From: Bacteroidota bacterium
GTDB taxonomy: Bacteria; Bacteroidota; Bacteroidia; Chitinophagales; Chitinophagaceae
Direction: 5' to 3'
DNA length: 36,091 nt
Assembly (NCBI GenBank): GCA_018268085.1
Contig: JAFDXE010000037.1
Span: 1 to 36,091 of the forward strand
Positions 32,874-36,091 of the stretch are shown here, one piece after another. The notes under the pieces were generated by a model that saw nothing but the letters and a program-made list of their open reading frames with translations, had not been told where the DNA came from and made no database searches. The first letter of the stretch is position 1; the number at the start of each line of letters is the position of its first letter. The position numbers and the translations under genes were made by a program.

Positions 32874-33784
32874 ACTATATCAGGCACCTCAATGCCTTTT
32901 TTTCTTTCGTTCGTTGTGATAAACGGCTCACTTGTTCTCATGTGAGCCTTTATATGGCGCTCTTTCAATGCTGGAATATCAACCGCTTTAAAAATCCATT
33001 TACCATCTCCCGGGAAGAAACCATGAAACTAAGCGCCATTGGTTCTAAAAATACCTATCACAAAAATCTGAAAGAACTGCACGATTTCGGTTACATCTTT
33101 TACAAGGCTTCTCTGAATAAATTTTTCAAAAGTTCGGTGCACATTGTTGTATTTGATAATCCGAATCCAGTGAATATTCATCAGCTTAATTTATTTGTTT
33201 CTGGCGCAGAAAAAAATGAGAAAAAACAAGAAGTTACTTGCCCAAAACTGGTACAGGATGAAGAAAACGTCGGTCCCAAAAATGATACCGTACCGGTCCC
33301 AATTTTGACCGATGCCAGTCCCATTTTTGATACCGTACCGGTCTCAAAAATGGGACTATTAATAAAACATAAACATATAAACAGTAAACAAGAGAGAGAA
33401 ACAAACTCACTCACTCAAAATATATTTTCTAAAAATAGAAACTTACAGGAAGGCATAAACGAACTGGCCGCGGCGCCAAAAAATGGGACGCCGTCACCAG
33501 GATCTTCAACTACGAAGATGGAAAAACCAACATTGCAACAAGTAAGTGATTTTTTTGCCGACTGCAGCTATCCCGCCACCGAGGCGCATAAATTTTTCAA
33601 TCATTATCAATCAATCGGCTGGTTGGTTGCAGGCAAGATTCCCATGACCGATTGGAAGTCATCAGCCAACAAATGGATGATCAACGCAGTCAATTTTCAA
33701 ATGTGCTTAAAAGTAATCGATGGAAATCACCAACAGTCAAACCTGGATACCCGAACGGATAAAGACTATTCGCAGCCACTTTGA
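32870..33784 (+). CDS. Replication initiator/organiser-like protein with internal iterons
   Basis: A 304-residue protein with an N-terminal winged-helix-like part (residues about 1-110: SHVSLYMALFQCWNINRF, SREETMKLSAIGSKNTYHKNLKELHDFGYI), a variable hydrophilic linker (110-220) and a C-terminal block PTLQQVSDFFADCSYPATEAHKFFNHYQSIGW then DWKSSANKWMINA (about 222-285). This N-terminal HTH plus C-terminal module is found in Bacteroidota element and phage replication proteins, analogous to O/DnaD-type replisome organisers. Four iteron-like DNA repeats lie inside its coding sequence over residues about 135-163 (TVPV repeat). The gene overlaps the helicase-loader-like gene by 65 bp. Function is inferred. 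Confidence 0.65.
   Translation: MNYIRHLNAFFSFVRCDKRLTCSHVSLYMALFQCWNINRFKNPFTISREETMKLSAIGSKNTYHKNLKELHDFGYIFYKASLNKFFKSSVHIVVFDNPNPVNIHQLNLFVSGAEKNEKKQEVTCPKLVQDEENVGPKNDTVPVPILTDASPIFDTVPVSKMGLLIKHKHINSKQERETNSLTQNIFSKNRNLQEGINELAAAPKNGTPSPGSSTTKMEKPTLQQVSDFFADCSYPATEAHKFFNHYQSIGWLVAGKIPMTDWKSSANKWMINAVNFQMCLKVIDGNHQQSNLDTRTDKDYSQPL
33273..33450. other. Candidate replication origin: four iterons plus AT-rich segment
   Basis: Repeat units beginning GTCCCA start at 33273, 33296, 33318 and (as GTCTCA) 33341, spaced 23, 22 and 23 bp. Units 1 and 3 continue GATACCGTACCG; units 3 and 4 also form a perfect 13-bp inverted repeat (GTCCCATTTTTGA at 33318-33330 and TCAAAAATGGGAC at 33344-33356). From 33357 to 33450 the DNA is A/T-dominated and purine-rich on one strand. 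Iterons within the initiator gene followed by an AT-rich zone is the lambda ori arrangement. Confidence 0.6.
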
Positions 33785-34388
33785 CTATGCAACAATCTGG
33801 ACTTTCATACAATCAAAAGGCATCGAATTGTATGGCAAAAATTTTCAGTTACTGGAAGAAGATGCTGAACCAATTATTAAACTCATCTGCTGGTTCATTA
33901 AAGACGAACTGCAGTCAAAAAAACTTGGGATAGACATGGACAAGGGAATTCTATTAAATGGACCTGTCGGGTGTGGTAAAACCTCTCTAATGAACATTTG
34001 TAGATTTCTTTTGCCTGCCGAGAAAAGACATACTATCAAATCATGCCGTGACATTTCATTCGAATTTATGAAGGAAGGCCATGAGATATTTCACAAGTAC
34101 ACGAAAGGCTCTTTCCACCAGGGACAGTTCGAACCAAAAACCTTTTGCTTCGATGACCTTGGTCTGGAAAATGATATGAATTTCTATGGCAATGAATGCT
34201 CTGTGATGGGTGAAATCCTCCTGTCGCGTTATGACTTATTCCATCCTTTCGGTATGCTTACACACATAACAACAAACCTGAACAGCGATGAAATTGAAAA
34301 TCGATATGGGAAGCGTTTGCGTAGTCGCTTCAGGGAACTATTTAACCTGGTGGCATTTCCGGCTACTTGCCCGGATAAAAGAAAATAA
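33720..34388 (+). CDS. DnaC/IstB-like AAA+ ATPase, probable helicase loader
   Basis: A 222-residue P-loop ATPase. Walker A is GPVGCGKTS near residue 81, Walker B FCFDDLG near 141, sensor 1 in LTHITTNLNSDE near 180, and YGKRLRSRFRELFNLV near 195 supplies the sensor 2/arginine-finger type RxxSR..E block typical of DnaC and IstB. Length matches helicase loaders. It starts inside the initiator gene (65-bp overlap, other frame), indicating tight coupling. Initiator followed by loader resembles phage O/P or DnaD/DnaI modules. No transposase partner is seen, so IstB is unlikely. Confidence 0.78.
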   Translation: MEITNSQTWIPERIKTIRSHFDYATIWTFIQSKGIELYGKNFQLLEEDAEPIIKLICWFIKDELQSKKLGIDMDKGILLNGPVGCGKTSLMNICRFLLPAEKRHTIKSCRDISFEFMKEGHEIFHKYTKGSFHQGQFEPKTFCFDDLGLENDMNFYGNECSVMGEILLSRYDLFHPFGMLTHITTNLNSDEIENRYGKRLRSRFRELFNLVAFPATCPDKRK

Positions 34389-34414
34389 TTCATTCACAAT
34401 TAAATCAAAACACT

Positions 34415-34864
34415 ATGACCACAATTAATTTGAAAGATTTGTACAATGTAAATCAACAGAACATTTATGTATTATTACTGAATGCACAAACTCAGCATTT
34501 TGAAATAATTATTCCGAAAACACACAATCCTGTCGACGATGATGAATTTTTAATCTTCTGGGAATATCACATCATTGCTTACGCCGGCCAGCAACTAAGT
34601 GATATGTCAACGGAATTTACTTATAACATTCCTTTTCCGAATTCTACAAAACATTTCGTTTTTGAAATTAAAACGAAGGAATTCGAAAAGTTAGCAGAGC
34701 TTTTGTATATGATTCAAAACTGCTTTTATAACGAAGACCATTTAGATTCCACAATTGATTTCCAATTTAAAGCCTCACAATATTTTAATGATGCGTTTGA
34801 CAATAAAATCGAATCCGCAACCTGGGGTTTGTTAGCATCTGCAAATAATTTTCTATCAGAGTAA
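34415..34864 (+). CDS. Unrecognised protein of the integrative element
   Basis: A 149-residue soluble, acidic protein (MTTINLKDLYNVNQQNIYVLL start), with Phe/Tyr/Asn-rich text, no signal peptide and no motif I recognise. It starts 27 bp after the ATPase gene, so it is probably in the same transcript, and it ends 10 bp from the convergent recombinase gene. A role in replication control of the element is only a guess from position. Confidence 0.65.
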   Translation: MTTINLKDLYNVNQQNIYVLLLNAQTQHFEIIIPKTHNPVDDDEFLIFWEYHIIAYAGQQLSDMSTEFTYNIPFPNSTKHFVFEIKTKEFEKLAELLYMIQNCFYNEDHLDSTIDFQFKASQYFNDAFDNKIESATWGLLASANNFLSE

Positions 34865-34873
34865 CAAAATGAA

Positions 34874-35932
34874 CTATGCCACATTTACCAGCTTTTCAAA
34901 CATCCTGTCCATTTCATTGTCAAGATATGGTTGCACAAAGTTTACATACCGGTAAAATGACTTACTATCATTGGCATGACCGCTTATTTTTTTTACGATG
35001 TGTTCTTTCATCCCCAACATAAGCATCGTAGTAATAGCTGTTCTGCGCATTGTGTGTGATGAAACAAGGTCGCAAAACCTGTATTGCTTTTGTTGTGTTT
35101 CTGTTAAGATAGTATGCGCTACTCCCCTTTTAGAACGCTGTTTACCTATTATGTTAGTCCAGCCCGCCAATGATGCAATTTCTTTCAGGTGATTATTAAA
35201 TCTCGTTCGTGGAACCGGAGGAAAAATGGTTTTCCGATTTTTTGAAGCCTGCTTAAATTCATTAATAATATCAATTGCATACGCGGGTAACTTAATTCGT
35301 ATTGTCGTTCCCGTTTTTTGAGTTTTTACAACCAGGTAGCAACCACTTTGTGATTCTTCTATATCTGTAAATCTAATAGCAAATAAATCGGAAACACGCA
35401 AGGCAACTGTACAACCGAAGACAAAAATTGATTTCGATTTCCTTAATGAAATATTAAGGCGATCGGTAAATGACTGTTCGTTTATGAGAAATTGCAATTG
35501 CTCGGGCATTAATGTTACAATAGGTATTTCTTCTTTACAAACATAAAAACTCTTGTAAAAATCCCCTGTTATAATTCCCTTTTCTCGGTTCAGGTAATTA
35601 AAAAAAATACGGATTGTTTTTATCACATTACCCACATAATTATCAAAGCACTTTTTCTGTTGGTATAAAAACTGCGTGAAGTCGAGGTAAAATTTCTTCC
35701 AGTAATTTTTTTCAGCAATAAAACTTCGTTTGTCATTGCTTTTAAAAATTCGTATCCGTAATTTTTTACCATGCCTTCCCTCATACTCATTTAGATATTT
35801 AAGGACATATTCATAATTTCTGACCGTTTGCGGCCTGATTCTACTACCATCAGGTTTTAATCTTTTGCCTTTACTGCTGCTTTTAATAAACTCTTCAAAG
35901 AGCATAATAAGTGAAAGTTCTTTGTTTGCCAT
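34874..35932 (-). CDS. Second tyrosine recombinase, opposite orientation
   Basis: A 352-residue recombinase without the arm domain of the first. Core-binding part about 1-150 (RPQTVRNYEYVLKYLNEYEG), catalytic part about 150-345. All key residues are present: CTVALRVSDLFAI near 177 (first Arg), VKTQKTGTTIRI (Lys), SSHTMRRTAITTMLMLG near 292 (HxxR), ISGHANDSKSFYRYV near 315-330 (His and Tyr). It thus keeps the first Arg that the other integrase lacks, so it is from a different lineage. It faces the replication cluster and may be a second integration function, a resolvase for multimers, or part of a neighbouring element. Confidence 0.9.
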   Translation of the reverse strand: MANKELSLIMLFEEFIKSSSKGKRLKPDGSRIRPQTVRNYEYVLKYLNEYEGRHGKKLRIRIFKSNDKRSFIAEKNYWKKFYLDFTQFLYQQKKCFDNYVGNVIKTIRIFFNYLNREKGIITGDFYKSFYVCKEEIPIVTLMPEQLQFLINEQSFTDRLNISLRKSKSIFVFGCTVALRVSDLFAIRFTDIEESQSGCYLVVKTQKTGTTIRIKLPAYAIDIINEFKQASKNRKTIFPPVPRTRFNNHLKEIASLAGWTNIIGKQRSKRGVAHTILTETQQKQYRFCDLVSSHTMRRTAITTMLMLGMKEHIVKKISGHANDSKSFYRYVNFVQPYLDNEMDRMFEKLVNVA

Positions 35933-35974
35933 ATAGATGATTTTTTAATAAAATAATGAACATTTATGGCAATA

Positions 35975-36091
35975 TTTTGCTTAATTTAGAAATAACAAGT
36001 TCTTTGAGATTCGCACTGAGTGGGCATTAGCGCAGTAATGACTATTATCCCTTCGGAATGGGAATGGTGGGAAGGGAGTATCAGGCAGGTA
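35975..36091 (+). other. Possible promoter and folded sequence at the window edge
   Basis: TTTTG at 35975-35979 and GTTCTTTG at 35999-36006 have the right 19-nt spacing for a promoter, though the -7 box lacks its TA. Downstream CATTA/TAATG (36025-36029 with 36036-36040) and TCCCTTC/GAAGGGA (36048-36054 with 36071-36077) can pair. It may be the beginning of an RNA or leader that continues outside the window. Confidence 0.3.

Larger units (their letters stand above)
28928..36091. mobile_element. tRNA-Ser-associated integrative element (right end outside window)
   Basis: The change begins at the 3' end of tRNA-Ser. It contains a tyrosine recombinase next to the tRNA, an RteC-like regulator, an HTH protein, a replication initiator/loader pair with iteron-like repeats and a second tyrosine recombinase. 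Housekeeping genes stop here. A duplicate of the tRNA 3' end was not found up to 36091, so the far boundary is not in view. No relaxase, coupling protein or T4SS gene is visible, so ICE, mobilizable element and integrated plasmid or phage remain possible. Confidence 0.75.

Overview
The window is chromosomal DNA from a member of the Bacteroidota, most likely a Chitinophagaceae-like or related gliding/T9SS-bearing bacterium. Evidence: type IX secretion parts (PorV, GldJ), a giant secreted protein ending in a type A T9SS sorting domain, a DUF4292 lipoprotein, repeated TAnnTTTG promoter -7 boxes, and few Shine-Dalgarno sequences. The exact genus cannot be read from the sequence.

Layout. 1-398: repeat-bearing intergenic DNA. 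399-4503: NADP isocitrate dehydrogenase, a TonB_C lipoprotein, a THUMP-type RNA methyltransferase, and a divergent NYN/LOTUS RNA-related protein. 4682-10603: a 1973-residue secreted repeat protein (beta-propeller-like repeats, about 12 Ig/PKD-like modules, an SdrD_B-like domain, a T9SS tail). 10632-10715: a palindrome array. 18144 back to 10754: a seven-gene minus-strand nucleotide-sugar operon (aminotransferase, Ugd, UXS, TviB/WbpO-type dehydrogenase, TviC/WbpP-type epimerase, RfbC, RfbD). It can supply UDP-GlcA, UDP-Xyl, UDP-GalNAcA and the last steps of dTDP-L-rhamnose for surface polysaccharide. 18259-20904: kdtA (Kdo transfer to lipid A), an unrecognised Bacteroidota protein, and thymidine kinase. 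24137 back to 20982: ispF-dut-DUF4292-EnvC-like operon. 25444-28786: porV, divergent gldJ, then murF.

From 28838 the character changes. A tRNA-Ser(GGA) gene is followed by a tyrosine recombinase and about 7 kb of accessory genes running off the right edge, as expected for an integrative element inserted at a tRNA. Contents: integrase with a promoter covered by three copies of a 12-bp motif; a canonical promoter feeding a roughly 230-nt leader with a strong nested stem-loop; a free-standing protein resembling the RNA polymerase alpha C-terminal domain; an RteC-like regulator; a 20-bp palindrome ahead of an HTH protein; a replication initiator-like protein and a DnaC-like ATPase; an unknown protein; and a second, opposite-facing tyrosine recombinase. 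The initiator gene carries four 22-23-bp iteron-like repeats followed by AT-rich DNA, the arrangement of a lambda O/P-type origin. No relaxase, type IV secretion genes, resistance genes or second att copy are visible, so the element is incomplete here.

Small-scale regulation is unusually legible: several TAnnTTTG boxes lie only 4-6 nt upstream of the start codon, implying near-leaderless mRNAs and fixing several start codons.
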